From NCBI GenBank assembly GCA_963797485.1, contig CAWCPF010000003.1:1116001-1180000 (forward strand): DNA of 64,000 bases. The letters run 5' to 3'. The translations under genes were made by a program, and so were the position numbers. Positions 52,365-61,882 of the stretch are shown piece after piece (positions within the stretch are counted from its first letter, which is position 1; each line of letters starts with the position of its first letter). This stretch comes from CAWAND01 sp963797485 (GTDB lineage Bacteria > Chloroflexota > Anaerolineae > Anaerolineales > E44-bin32). The notes beneath the pieces are model-generated. The model made no database searches. It had not been told where the DNA came from and worked only from the letters and a program-made list of their open reading frames with translations.

Positions 52365-53120
52365 TTAGACCAGCCTCCGCATCCAGGCGGCCACCAGGTC
52401 GGAGCCGTAGATCATGCCCACCAAGGCGGCGGCTGAGAGAAACGGTCCAAACGCCATCGTCTGGTCCCGAGTGACGCGGCGGCCCAGCAGCAAAGCGCCT
52501 GAGACGGTTCCACCCAGGATGAACGCCGCCACCAGAACGAAAGCGATGAGAGGGTAGCCGACGATGAGTCCGACGAAAGCGCCCAGCTTGACGTCGCCCA
52601 TCCCCATGCCATTAGGAATGACGAGCGCCAGCAGGAAGAGGGCTCCGAATCCGATCGCGCCGCCCAATAGCAAATCTACCGGCTTGTGATCCGGCATGAA
52701 GGGGATCAGGATCAGCGCCATGGCCAACCCAGGCAGGATCACGGCGTTGAGAATTCGCTGGCGCTCGAGATCGGTGACAAAAGTGACCATCAGGAACGCG
52801 GCAAAGACCGACAGCTGCACCGTCCGGAAAGTCGGGCCAAACCGGAAAAAGATCAGGCTGAACAAAACACCCGCCGCCAGCTCGACCACCGGTGACCGCC
52901 ACCCAATGGCGGCGCCGCAGGTCCGGCAGCGGCCTCTCAAGAAGAGAAAGCTCACGACGGGGATGAGCTCCATCGGGGTCAGCCGGCGCCCGCATGCCGG
53001 GCAATGGGAAGGCGGAGAGACCACGGACTGGCCCAGCGGCAGCCGATCGGCGCACACGTTGATGAAACTGCCGACGAGCACGCCCAGCACCCCCCAACCG
53101 ATCAGACCCGGCAGGCTCAT
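52365..53120 (-). CDS. pilD: prepilin peptidase PilD
   Basis: This 251-aa membrane protease/methylase has a cytosolic loop with CPACGRRLTPMELIPVVSF and CRTCGAAIGW (two CxxC), the first Asp in VTDLERQRI, and the GxGD block GMGMGDVKLGAFVGL with the second Asp. It cleaves prepilins after the Gly and N-methylates the new end. About seven membrane spans are predicted. The ATG overlaps the stop of the pilM-like gene. The frame is intact. Confidence 0.95.
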   Translation of the reverse strand: MSLPGLIGWGVLGVLVGSFINVCADRLPLGQSVVSPPSHCPACGRRLTPMELIPVVSFLFLRGRCRTCGAAIGWRSPVVELAAGVLFSLIFFRFGPTFRTVQLSVFAAFLMVTFVTDLERQRILNAVILPGLAMALILIPFMPDHKPVDLLLGGAIGFGALFLLALVIPNGMGMGDVKLGAFVGLIVGYPLIAFVLVAAFILGGTVSGALLLGRRVTRDQTMAFGPFLSAAALVGMIYGSDLVAAWMRRLV

Positions 53121-53994
53121 TGGGCTCTGAGCGCCAACCCGAGATTGACGCTGAACTCAGGGATGGATAGATTCGGAGGGCAGGCCAGCGGCGGCTGGAT
53201 GGCCGTGACCCGGTACGGGCTGCGCGTGCGCATGCGTTCGACCATCTCGACCAGGTTGAAACTCGAGCCTGCCAGATAAAGCGCCGTGCCTTCCGGCAGC
53301 GGCTGGGACTTGTGGCTCTCGTTGTAGAACTTGGTTGTGCGGGTGAGTTCCTGGGCGGCCAGTTCGAGCCGCCCATCGGGCCCCGGCGCCGAAGCGCCCA
53401 GCGGGACTGTGCGCACGACCTGTGGCACCCCATCCACGATCACAACGATGGTAAGGGTCAAGTCTTCCAGGCATACGACCAGCCCGGTACTTTGATTGAC
53501 AGCCCGTATCAGCGCCAAAGGCTTGACGTCCATGCCGATGGGCCGCACATTCGCCGCCCGCAGGATCTCCATCTGGTAGTCGATTTCCTCGCGGGGATGG
53601 CGACGACATAGACCTCAAGCTCGTCATCTGTTTCGCGGATGATGGTCCAGGACAAATCCGTCTCTTGAGGCTGCAGCGGAATCTCCTGCCGCAGTTTGCG
53701 CTGCACGGCAGAGTCCAGCAGCGACCGGTTGAGGCTCGGCAGGCTGAGGCTGCGGAAGATGGCGCGTTGGGCACTGACGGACGCCACCACCCGGTTCTTC
53801 GGCAGCGATTCTTGCTCGATGACCTTGGCGATCTCGGACCCCAGCATGCCTGGGTCGAGGCGCACGTCGGGTGAGGGGGTGCCAGCCAGGACGACGCGGC
53901 CCCAACGTTTGACCTGGCCACGGCTCACCGTCAGCCAGCGCAGGCAGGTGCCTTCCATGTCGAGGGTGAGTGTTTCACGCGAGAACAACATCAT
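53117..53994 (-). CDS. pilM: type IV pilus assembly protein PilM-like, frameshifted
   Basis: This actin-like cytosolic protein of about 292 aa begins LTLDMEGTCLRWLTVSRGQV, with VVASVSAQRAIFRSLSLPSL and SAVQRKLRQEIPLQPQETDL after it. A one-base deletion near 53590 shifts the frame. It goes on as EILRAANVRPIGMDVKPLAL and LVVCLEDLTLTIVVIVDGVP to the stop at 53117. PilM links the inner-membrane PilN/PilO to the motor. ATG 53994 is an arbitrary choice among close starts. Confidence 0.84.
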
Positions 53995-54030
53995 GCTCCA
54001 GTCCACTCACGGTGAATTTCCCGTTGAGTT

Positions 54031-54612
54031 TCACGGCGAGCTCGGCCTTCCCGAGGTGTCGGTCCCCAGCACAATGACGCTGAAGCTGCATGAAAGCGGA
54101 TCAGCCACAAAGCTGAAATGGTCGGTCGCCAGGAAGGGGCGGCCCTCACGCTCCAGGCTGGCCAGATAGGCCAGGCAAGCAGGCATTTCGCCTGAAAGAT
54201 CGATGACGTAGGTTTGGATAGCGAGGTCACCCAGCGCCGTGTGCTCGATATCGTCGCCGCCGCGTTCGATGCGCGTGACGTCTACGCCCGAAGTCGAGCC
54301 GAGGACAAAGCCGCGCTCGAAAAGTTCGTACGGTGCACCCAGCTTCGGCGTGCCGGCCTCGGCCTGAGCCAACTCGCTGCGGGCATCGGAAAGTTGGACC
54401 TGCAAGGCGTCCAGGCCCGCCTGCCGGTTTTGTTGGAGCCGGGCCAGGTTGACTTCCAGGTTGGCTACCTGCTGGTTGACCGAGCGCGCCGACAGGCCGC
54501 GCGCCAGGCTGGTCGCCATCAACACGGCCAGCAGGGCCACGACAAACAGGTTCAAAAAAACCACCACTCGCGTAAGAGTCAATCTCCGCGGGCGCCGGGC
54601 GGCCAGGCTCAT
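54031..54612 (-). CDS. PilO-like type IV pilus alignment protein
   Basis: This 193-aa protein has a short basic N-terminus, one membrane span (VVVFLNLFVVALLAVLM), a coiled coil (QQVANLEVNLARLQQNRQAG) and a C-terminal alpha-beta domain. The position between the PilN-like and PilM-like genes and the bitopic plus coiled-coil shape point to PilO, which pairs with PilN in the inner-membrane platform. Sequence identity to PilO is low, so the call leans on context. AAGGAGG precedes ATG 54612. Confidence 0.68.
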   Translation of the reverse strand: MSLAARRPRRLTLTRVVVFLNLFVVALLAVLMATSLARGLSARSVNQQVANLEVNLARLQQNRQAGLDALQVQLSDARSELAQAEAGTPKLGAPYELFERGFVLGSTSGVDVTRIERGGDDIEHTALGDLAIQTYVIDLSGEMPACLAYLASLEREGRPFLATDHFSFVADPLSCSFSVIVLGTDTSGRPSSP

Positions 54613-54672
54613 CGGGCCTCCTTTCGGCCATGCTCTCGCGTGACTCTTCGGGCGCCCATGTGGCGGCGCAGG

Positions 54673-55401
54673 CTAGGGAGCATCGGTCACCTCCGGCACA
54701 GGCGTCGCCAGATTGGACAGGTGGGTGGTCAGCGTGATCCGAAAGCCAAACAAACCGCTGGCGGCAGGTGTCGCCGTCGGGGTTGGCGTTCGGGCGGTGC
54801 GTCCGGCGGTCGGAGCGGCAGTGGGTGTCGATTCCACCAAATGCGAAATGACTTCAACCTGAACCGAGGCGAAGCGGCCGGTGGCTTCCAAACGACGGGC
54901 ATAGTCCAGGGCCTGGTCGTAGGCTGGCGACGTGCCGGTGAGCATCAGGCTGTCGGCCGCCTGATCGATCTGGTTGATGGCCGAGCCGTCCGGCGCCAGG
55001 CTGATGGCGAATTGGATCGTCTCGCCCCAGGCGACTTGTTGCAGGGTGACGCTTTCGGCGGCCTGATTGAGCTGTCCGGCCTGATCGTGGATGGCGGAAA
55101 TCTGGGTTTGCAGGGCGGCTTCGGTGCCGGAAGGCGCCGCGCCCGCCGTGAGGGTCTGCTGCTGTTCGGCGAGATGTCGCGAGGCGAGATCGAATTCGTC
55201 CCTGGCGGCGGCGAACCACTGAGCCGTCGGATAAAGTAGGGCCAGCAGGGCAACAAGAGCCAGCCACGCGGCGATCGTTGACCACGACGGCCGTGATCTG
55301 CGGTAGCGCGCCGGCAGGACATTCAGGCTAACCAATCCGGCCGTGCGGGCGGGGGGCCGTTGGATGGGGGTCTGTGGCGCGTCTTGCTGCTCGGGATCCA
55401 T
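54673..55401 (-). CDS. PilN-like type IV pilus assembly protein
   Basis: This 242-aa bitopic protein has cytosolic residues 1-45 with SLNVLPARYRRSRPSW, the NxLPxxYR motif that PilN uses to bind PilM. The span is WLALVALLALLYPTAQWF. A coiled coil and an alpha-beta domain (ATGRFASVQVEVISHL) follow. A Thr/Pro-rich stretch is inserted near residue 200, then a strand-rich end. It forms the platform with PilO. GGAGAAGG lies before ATG 55401. Confidence 0.78.
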   Translation of the reverse strand: MDPEQQDAPQTPIQRPPARTAGLVSLNVLPARYRRSRPSWSTIAAWLALVALLALLYPTAQWFAAARDEFDLASRHLAEQQQTLTAGAAPSGTEAALQTQISAIHDQAGQLNQAAESVTLQQVAWGETIQFAISLAPDGSAINQIDQAADSLMLTGTSPAYDQALDYARRLEATGRFASVQVEVISHLVESTPTAAPTAGRTARTPTPTATPAASGLFGFRITLTTHLSNLATPVPEVTDAP

Positions 55402-55420
55402 TTTGAATGCCTTCTCCAAA

Positions 55421-56709
55421 CTAGCTGCAGGGCAGGGCCGTCTCGGACATCATCCAAAACAGCACCGTGCTCACGCTGCCGTCGATTTGCAGGCGGATGC
55501 GCGTGACGGCGCAGGCGTCTGAAGTGGCAGCCTTCGATTCAATGTCGTATTGCGGCGGGACGGCCAGGTAGCGCCAGAAATGCTGGGTGCTGTTACCTTG
55601 CAGGGCATAGAAATAGGAACCGCCGTTGTAAACGATCCCCCCGCCGTCCTGCACCGTCCCGGGCGTGGGATCGCTGGTGAGATCGGTCCAGACGTTTCCG
55701 GAGATGCTGTAGCGCCAAAACTTGGTGGAGTTCCCGGCCATGGCATAGATCCAGTCACCGCCGGCATAGGCGATCCCGGCGCCCAAACCGACCGTCCCCG
55801 GAGTCGTGTCGAGCGCCGTCCAGGAGTTTCCGCTGATGCTGTAGCGCCAGAACAGGCCCTCGTTGTGGCTCTCCTTACCGGAAATGACGTAAATGTAGTT
55901 GCCGCCGTTGTAGAGCATCGAGCTGCCGTTGACGGTCGTGTTGGGCGCATCCGCCAACTGGGTCCAGGTGTTGGAGCCGATGTTGTACCGCCAGAACAGC
56001 TTGCTGCGCCCGGTGAACCCGTACACCGCCGTCCCGCCGGTATAGACCAGCGAGGCGCCCTGATCGACGGACTCCTCCGCGTCGGCCAGCGCAGTCCACG
56101 TGTTGCTGCCCGTGTTGTAGCGCCAGAAGTGCTTGCCCTTGCCGGTGAAAGCATACACGCCGTAGGCGGGAGCGTAGGTCAGGGCGCCACCATTGTCGGG
56201 TTTCTCCGGCACATCGGCGCGCGCCACCCACTGGTTGGCCGAAACGCTGTAGCGCCAGAAGTTGGTCGTTGCTTTGCCCTGGAACGCATACAGGAAGTCC
56301 CCGCCGGTGGCAGCCAGGTTTCCGCCTCGGTCCACCTGGCCGGGGATCTGGGCCAGGCTGGTTGAATCCCAGCCTCGAACCAACACGGCCGTGACCTCGG
56401 TGTTGACCGTCAGCCCGTTGGAGGCAATGGCGGGTGTGAGCGCGACCGGCACCAGCGGCGTGGCATCCACGCTGGCCCGGAAGGCTGCATTGTGGAGCAG
56501 GCTCCAGGCGCCCCACTCGACGCCCGCATCGGTGGCGTACTGGCCGACGCCGCTGTTTTCGGCGGCAGCGCGCCCAGCATACGCGTGCTCACCCCGGCCA
56601 GGAAGGGGGACATCAACAAGACGCCCACGCCCAGCACGATGAGCACCGGGGCCAACGAGCCTCCGGCTTCGTCGGACCAACACGGGCGAGACAGCCGGCC
56701 GGGCGTCAT
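55421..56709 (-). CDS. minor-pilin-like protein with six Kelch repeats, frameshifted
   Basis: ATG 56709 overlaps the pilW-like stop. The N-terminus SDEAGGSLAPVLIVLGVGVL is a membrane helix like that of PilX-type minor pilins, but lacks Glu at +5. After a one-base shift near 56560 the chain goes on to about residue 430. Residues 150-400 hold six repeats of about 46 residues each with FWRYS...NxWTxL and a GGxxxYAxxG strand, a Kelch beta-propeller. The end is an unrelated Cys-containing tail. It probably sits at the pilus tip as an adhesin or sensor. Confidence 0.78.
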
Positions 56710-57230
56710 GGCACCCTCATGAAGTAGTACAGGCTGGCCGCAGTGCTCAGCCCGGCCCGGTTGGCCGTGATCGAAACCATGACAAGATTGGCGGTGGTGC
56801 TGAAGGTCACGTCGGTTTGGGCAGCGATGTCGCGGGCGGCGACGACCGATTGGCTCGTAGCCAGGTCGGTGCGTACCAGCGTGTGGTTGGCAGAGTCATA
56901 GCTGTAGCGGATCTGGCGAGTGGTCGAATCCGTCGGCAGGCTGAAGACCCCGTAGTTGGGTGCGCCGGCGGGTGTGAAGCTGGTGGCCTGCACCGTGTCC
57001 CGGCCAAGCCAGAGCTGGGCGGATTGCACGTCGGCCGCCAGGAGCATGCGGTTATTGCCCCACACGCTGGCGCGGTAGAGCTGGAACAACACCGTGCCGA
57101 CGAACCCAATCAGCAAGGCCGAAATGCCCAGTCCGGTGAGCACTTCGACCAGGGTAGTGCCAGCCTGCTCGCTGAGCAGTCTGGGCGGTCTCGACCAAAG
57201 GCCGGCGACAATCCGTCCCGGAGCGCTCAT
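56706..57230 (-). CDS. minor pilin PilW-like
   Basis: This 174-aa protein has a leader ending LLSEQAG and the pilin motif TTLVEVLTGLGISALLIGFV, with Glu at +5. A beta-rich C-domain reads RYSYDSANHTLVRTDLATSQ. Minor pilins of the W type prime pilus assembly. The ATG overlaps the PilV-like stop and its stop overlaps the Kelch protein's ATG, so three genes are coupled. Confidence 0.85.
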   Translation of the reverse strand: MSAPGRIVAGLWSRPPRLLSEQAGTTLVEVLTGLGISALLIGFVGTVLFQLYRASVWGNNRMLLAADVQSAQLWLGRDTVQATSFTPAGAPNYGVFSLPTDSTTRQIRYSYDSANHTLVRTDLATSQSVVAARDIAAQTDVTFSTTANLVMVSITANRAGLSTAASLYYFMRVP

Positions 57231-57661
57231 CGATCCACCTTGTAATCCTCGACTTGCAGGATCACGGTCGTGCCCTGGCTGATGGAGACAGTCACCTTCT
57301 GCAAGCCGTCGTTCCGGACGGTGTTGGTAAAGGGGCCGCTTGGCGCCGTCCAGTACAGCACGGAGGTCGTGACCGAATAGGGCGCCGGGGCGGGCACGGT
57401 GGGGTAAGGGATGGAGGTCGGGTTGGCCCGGTATGGGGCGGCCTTGATGCTCTCCAGCTGAGACCGAGCCAATCCCTCGGCCGCCACACGCTCGCCGGCG
57501 GTGGTGACGCCGGCGGCGCCGGTGCTCAACATGCCGATCAGCAGCGTCAGCCCCAAGCCCAGAATTCCCAGCGCCACCAGCTCCTCCACCAGGGAGAACC
57601 CGGCCTCGCTTCGGCCAATTCGGCCCACTTGATTTGTGATGGATTTCACAAACGTCAGCAT
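57227..57661 (-). CDS. minor pilin PilV/GspI-like
   Basis: This 144-aa prepilin has a leader ending RSEAG followed by FSLVEELVALGILGLGLTLL, with Glu at +5. The C-domain has GLARSQLESIKAAPYRANPT typical of PilV-like minor pilins. It primes the pilus with the W-type protein. The palindrome at 57634 overlaps codons 4-9, so the true start may be the GTG or ATG nearer the motif. Confidence 0.84.
   Translation of the reverse strand: MLTFVKSITNQVGRIGRSEAGFSLVEELVALGILGLGLTLLIGMLSTGAAGVTTAGERVAAEGLARSQLESIKAAPYRANPTSIPYPTVPAPAPYSVTTSVLYWTAPSGPFTNTVRNDGLQKVTVSISQGTTVILQVEDYKVDR
57634..57651. promoter_or_regulatory. palindrome TTGTGA-N6-TCACAA
   Basis: A perfect copy with spacer TGGATT, overlapping the 5' end of the minor pilin gene and 30 bp beyond the stop of the pilC gene. 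If active it could control the minor-pilin and assembly genes independently of pilB-pilC. Confidence 0.62.
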
Positions 57662-57679
57662 ACGACCTTTTGTCCGAAC

Positions 57680-58889
57680 TCACTTAATAGATTGAAGAAG
57701 CGTGTACATCGGCATGATGACCGAGACGGCCACGAAGCCCACGATCACACCCACGAAGATCACCAGGCCGGGCTCGAGCAGCCCCGTGATCGACTTCACG
57801 GAGCGATCGACCTCCTCATCGTAGAAATTGGCCAGAGTCTGCAGATTGGTGTCCAATGTGCCTGTCTCCTCCCCGACGCGCACCATTTGGGCAAGCATAC
57901 GAGGGAAGATGCCGGCCCGCGAAATTGGCTCCGACAGGCCACGGCCTTGAAGCAATTCTCGGCGTAGATCCTCCAACGCCTGGCCGATGATCCGGTTGCC
58001 GACCGTCGAACGCGTCAACTGCAGCGCCTCAGGCAGCGCCACCCCGGCGTGAAGCAGAGTGGCCAGCGTCCGGCTGAGGCGCGACACCGACCCGTGCATG
58101 ATGACCGTCCCAATCACCGGGATCTTGAGCAGCAGGCTGTCCAGCTGGCGCCGGCCGCGTGGCCGGCTGAAATAGATGAAAGCCAGAATGGCCAGCGCCG
58201 CCAGGCCGACAAACAAGTGGACGCGGTAGGCGGCGAAGAAATTGGCGAAAGCAATCAGGATTTCGCGTCGGCAGGGGGAGCTGGGCGTTGAACTCGCGGT
58301 ACAGGCCCAACATAGCCGGCAGGGTGAAATTCATGATAAGGATGACCACGCCGAAGGCCACCAACAGCAAGAAGGCCGGATAGGACGATGCCTCACGGAT
58401 CTTGCGCGTCACCGCCAATTCCTTTTCCAAATAGATCGAGAGCTGGCGCAGGACGAAAGCCATATTGCCGGTGCGCTCGCCGACCTCCACCATCCGGCAG
58501 TAAATCTCAGGAAAGATTGTGTTGTGCCTGGCCAGTGCCTGCGACAGGGCCGAGCCCTGCTGTACGTCTTCCACGATCTTGACCAGGATCCGTCGCAGGG
58601 GGCCGCTGGCGACTTCCTCGGCCAACAACTGGAGCGCCGGGACGATGGCGACGCCTGATTCGATCAGATTGGCCAACTGTTGCGAGAACACGACCAAGTG
58701 CTCACGCTTGGGTCCCAGCAGGCTGGGGAACCACTGCGCCAGGTCCATGGGCGCTCGAGCTGGCGCCAGTTCGACAATGGTCAGGTTCCGCTCCCACAGG
58801 GCGCGCTCGGCGGCGACTTCGGTGTCGACGTCCACGGTGCCGCGTGACGGCTTACCCTCGTGATCGTAGGCCAGATAACGGTAGGCCAT
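57680..58889 (-). CDS. pilC: inner-membrane platform protein PilC/GspF, frameshifted
   Basis: Joined frames give about 403 aa with two GspF domains. The first is VVFSQQLANLIESGVAIVPA, LARHNTIFPEIYCRMVEVGE-RTG, and VILIMNFTLPAMLGL. A shift at about 58265 (one extra A in AAA) resumes as ILIAFANFF, and the second domain reads LLHAGVALPEALQLTRSTVG and MVRVGEETGTLDTNL. PilC anchors the pilus and couples to PilB. ATG 58889 is the start, 52 bp after pilB. Confidence 0.93.
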
Positions 58890-58940
58890 GCAGTCACTAC
58901 TCCGTGTCTCGGCCGGCCGCGGCCGGAACGATGTCTGCCC

Positions 58941-60656
58941 TCAAGCGATCCACGCCACGTTGCGGACGACCTCTTCCGGCGTGGTGATGCCTTGCTGAAC
59001 CTTGGCCATGCCGTCTTGGCGCATGGTGGTCATGCCGCGCCCGATCGCGGCCGCCTTGAGCTCGCCGGCGCTGGCGCCTCCGACGAACAGCCGGCGCAGA
59101 TCCGCGTCCACCGTGAGCACCTCGAACACTCCCGTGCGCCCCAGATAACCCGTGTGGCTGCAGTAGGCGCAGCCCTCGCCCCGGAAGACCTGGCTCAGGC
59201 TCGCATTCATTTCGGATTCGAAAGCCGCCTGTTCGGCCGGGGTAGGTTGGAGGGCTGCCTTGCAGTGTGGGCACACCCGGCGGACCAAGCGCTGGGCGAC
59301 CACGCCAAGGATGGCTGATGAGACCATGTAGGGCTCAACCCCAAGGTGTACCAGCCGAAGCAGTGCGCTCGGCGCGTCGTTGGCATGAATTGACGACAGC
59401 ACCAGGTGCCCCGTCAGGGCCGCCTGGGTGGCCGAATTGGCGGTCTCGCCGTCCCGGACCTCGCCGACCATGACCACGTCAGGGTCAAGGCGCATCACTC
59501 CGCGCAGCCCGGAGGCGAACGTGATGTCGGCGGCGCGATTGACCTGAATTTGGTTGATGCCGGTGAAGTTGTACTCGACTGGATCCTCAATCGTCATGAT
59601 GTTTGAGTGCAGACGGTCGAGCTGGTTCAGCACAGCGTAAAGAGTGGTGGTCTTGCCCGAACCAGTCGGACCGCTCACGAGCAGCATGCCAAAAGGCAGA
59701 TGAATCAGGCGGTCAAGATCTTCGATCTGAGCCTCCATCAGGCCCAGGCCGGGCGGATCCAAGATCGCTTCCGAGCGGCCCAACACACGCAGAGTGGCCA
59801 TTTCCCCCTGCGTCGTATCAGTGGTGGCAACCCGGAAATGGATGTCTTCGCCTTCCACGTGGGTGGAGAACTGGCCGTCCTGCGTTCGGCGTCGTTCAGC
59901 GATGTTCATTCCGGCCAGGATCTTTATCCGGGAGAGCAGCGGGTCGTGGCTGCCGCGAGGCAGCCTCAGGCTGTCCTGCAGCACCCCGTCGACACGGTAG
60001 CGGATGCGCACGCTGCCATGGTCGGGCACAATGTGAATGTCAGACGCCCGGTCGCGGACGGCCTGCTCGAGGATCAGATCCACCGCTCGGACGACTGGAT
60101 CGGTGACCAAGGGTTCGGCGCCAGGCAGGGTCCCGGCCGGCGCCACCCCGTCTCCCGAGACGATGAACTCGGCCATCTCGCGCTCAATCTGTTGGTGCGA
60201 CTTGTAGTTGAGGTCGATGGCCGCTTCGATATCCGGAGCGACGCCGACCATCGGCCGGATGGTGCGGCCCGCCAGCGCCTCTAATTCCTCGATCACCTGG
60301 ATATCGGTGGGATCTTTCATCACCACGGCCAACGACCCGTCAACCATGTCTAGCGGGACGAGGTGGTTGCGGCGAGCGGTCTCTTCGGGCAGAAGCTGCA
60401 GGACATCGGGCTGTATGCGGTGGCGCTTCAGATCAATGAAGGGCAGGTTCAAGTGGACACTGAGGGCCATGGCCAGGCTTTCAGGCTGCAGCCATCCGTT
60501 GCCAATCAAGATGTCTCCCAGACGTCGAGGATCCCCTTTTGCCTGCTGGCTCAGCGCCTGGTCTAGCTTCTCCTGACTTACCAGGCCGGCTTGGATGAGG
60601 ACCTGTCCCAGCGTAGGGCGCGGCTGGGCAATCTGTGGGGCGGGGCGATCAGCCAT
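58941..60656 (-). CDS. pilB: type IV pilus assembly ATPase PilB
   Basis: This protein of about 571 aa has an N-terminal MshEN/GspE-N domain (LGQVLIQAGLVSQEKLDQAL), then FGMLLVSGPTGSGKTTTLYA (Walker A), VVMVGEVRDGETANSATQAA (Walker B), and four Cys in CPHC and CAYC (zinc site). It powers pilus extension. The start is ATG 60656, which overlaps the kinase-receiver stop. An upstream TTG would add five residues. The frame is intact. Confidence 0.96.
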   Translation of the reverse strand: MADRPAPQIAQPRPTLGQVLIQAGLVSQEKLDQALSQQAKGDPRRLGDILIGNGWLQPESLAMALSVHLNLPFIDLKRHRIQPDVLQLLPEETARRNHLVPLDMVDGSLAVVMKDPTDIQVIEELEALAGRTIRPMVGVAPDIEAAIDLNYKSHQQIEREMAEFIVSGDGVAPAGTLPGAEPLVTDPVVRAVDLILEQAVRDRASDIHIVPDHGSVRIRYRVDGVLQDSLRLPRGSHDPLLSRIKILAGMNIAERRRTQDGQFSTHVEGEDIHFRVATTDTTQGEMATLRVLGRSEAILDPPGLGLMEAQIEDLDRLIHLPFGMLLVSGPTGSGKTTTLYAVLNQLDRLHSNIMTIEDPVEYNFTGINQIQVNRAADITFASGLRGVMRLDPDVVMVGEVRDGETANSATQAALTGHLVLSSIHANDAPSALLRLVHLGVEPYMVSSAILGVVAQRLVRRVCPHCKAALQPTPAEQAAFESEMNASLSQVFRGEGCAYCSHTGYLGRTGVFEVLTVDADLRRLFVGGASAGELKAAAIGRGMTTMRQDGMAKVQQGITTPEEVVRNVAWIA

Positions 60657-61825
60657 GCGTACCTTCTTCAACCTGAGTCACGAGGCTTTGCACCGTTTGG
60701 ATAACATCGTTCAAATGCAGAGGCTTGGTCATGTAGACATTGGCGCCGACTTTCTCACCCATGGCCCGGTCTTCTTCCCTGGCCTTTGCCGAGATCATGA
60801 CGATGGGGAGTCGCGCCGTGGCGGCATCGCCCCGCAGCCGGTGACAGATCTCATAGCCGTCTATGCCAGGGAGCATCACATCCAGCAGGACCAAAGCGAT
60901 GCCCTGGCGTCTGGCCATCTCCAGACCCTCCAGGCCGTTGTGGGCGATCTCAACCTCGAAGTTTGCCTTCGCCAAGACCTGCTCGAGCAGGAAGGCACCG
61001 TCGGGGTCGTCATCGACGATCAAGATCTTGCCGGCTGCGGTTGACGACGAAGGCGTGGCCGCCGCCAGGCTGATCTTGATCGCCAGTCCGTCTTTTGATT
61101 CAGGCTCGGGTGCAAGCTCGGCATGGAGATGCTCGGCCAGCGGAGCCAGTTCGTCGAGCAAGCGCCCAGACAGGGCTGAGTCGAGAACCGGCGGCTTTCG
61201 GTCCATTTCGGTAGCGCGGGTTGGACCGCCTCCTGTGGACTTCACAAGGATCTCGACGCGGTCAGCACGCTGAGACACGCTGAGCAAGGGGGGACCGTCG
61301 TCATGGCTGGCCAACAGGGTCATCCCCATACAGGCCTTAAGAAGCTGCTCGAGGGCGCTCCGGTCCGCATTTGCCTCGGAGAGCGCTTCGACAGGGATCT
61401 CCGGGTGGATCGTCCGAGTACCGGCAGCCTGTTCAAAGCCTCTGGCCACTTCCCTGGCCAACGCCCCAATGTCGACGCTCACAGGTCGCGCCGAAGACCT
61501 GACTCGTTTGCGGGCGAACTGCCCGTCTGAGGCCTTCCAGCAGCGGAAGAAGGCCTGTGATCTGTTGATGCACGCGGTCGAGCAAGGCCAGCCGCGCGCC
61601 GCCTTCCGTCTCGCCATGACCAGGCGCCTGGCTGGCTTGCGTCGAGATGAGCTCAAGCAGATCCACCAGCGCGCTCATCCCAGCCGGAGTTGCCGCGGCG
61701 GCCTTTGCGCGCGATCGCCTGGCGGGACGGGAAGTGGCTTCCGCCTGGGCGTTGCCGGTCAGCGCGGGCTCTGGTCCCGGGCCCGGGACTTCAGCGGGCA
61801 TCGCCCAGTCTTCCTTGATGAACAT
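60649..61825 (-). CDS. degenerate histidine-kinase-like plus response receiver protein, frameshifted
   Basis: Joined frames give about 390 aa. The N-terminal part (ATG 61825) has an Ala-rich linker and a helical region (SALVDLLELISTQASQ, RVHQQITGLLPLLEGLR). After a shift near 61530 a kinase-ATPase-like domain without an H-box and without clear N/G1 boxes follows. The C-terminus is an intact receiver: KILIVDDDPDGAFLLEQVLA, IALVLLDVMLPGIDGYEICH (phospho-Asp) and MTKPLHLNDV. It may sense or relay signals to pilus assembly. pilB overlaps its stop. Confidence 0.75.
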
Positions 61826-61882
61826 GGATCAGCATACGATGTACCCCCAAATCCTGTGCAGGCGTTGGCGTGTCTGTGTGTC

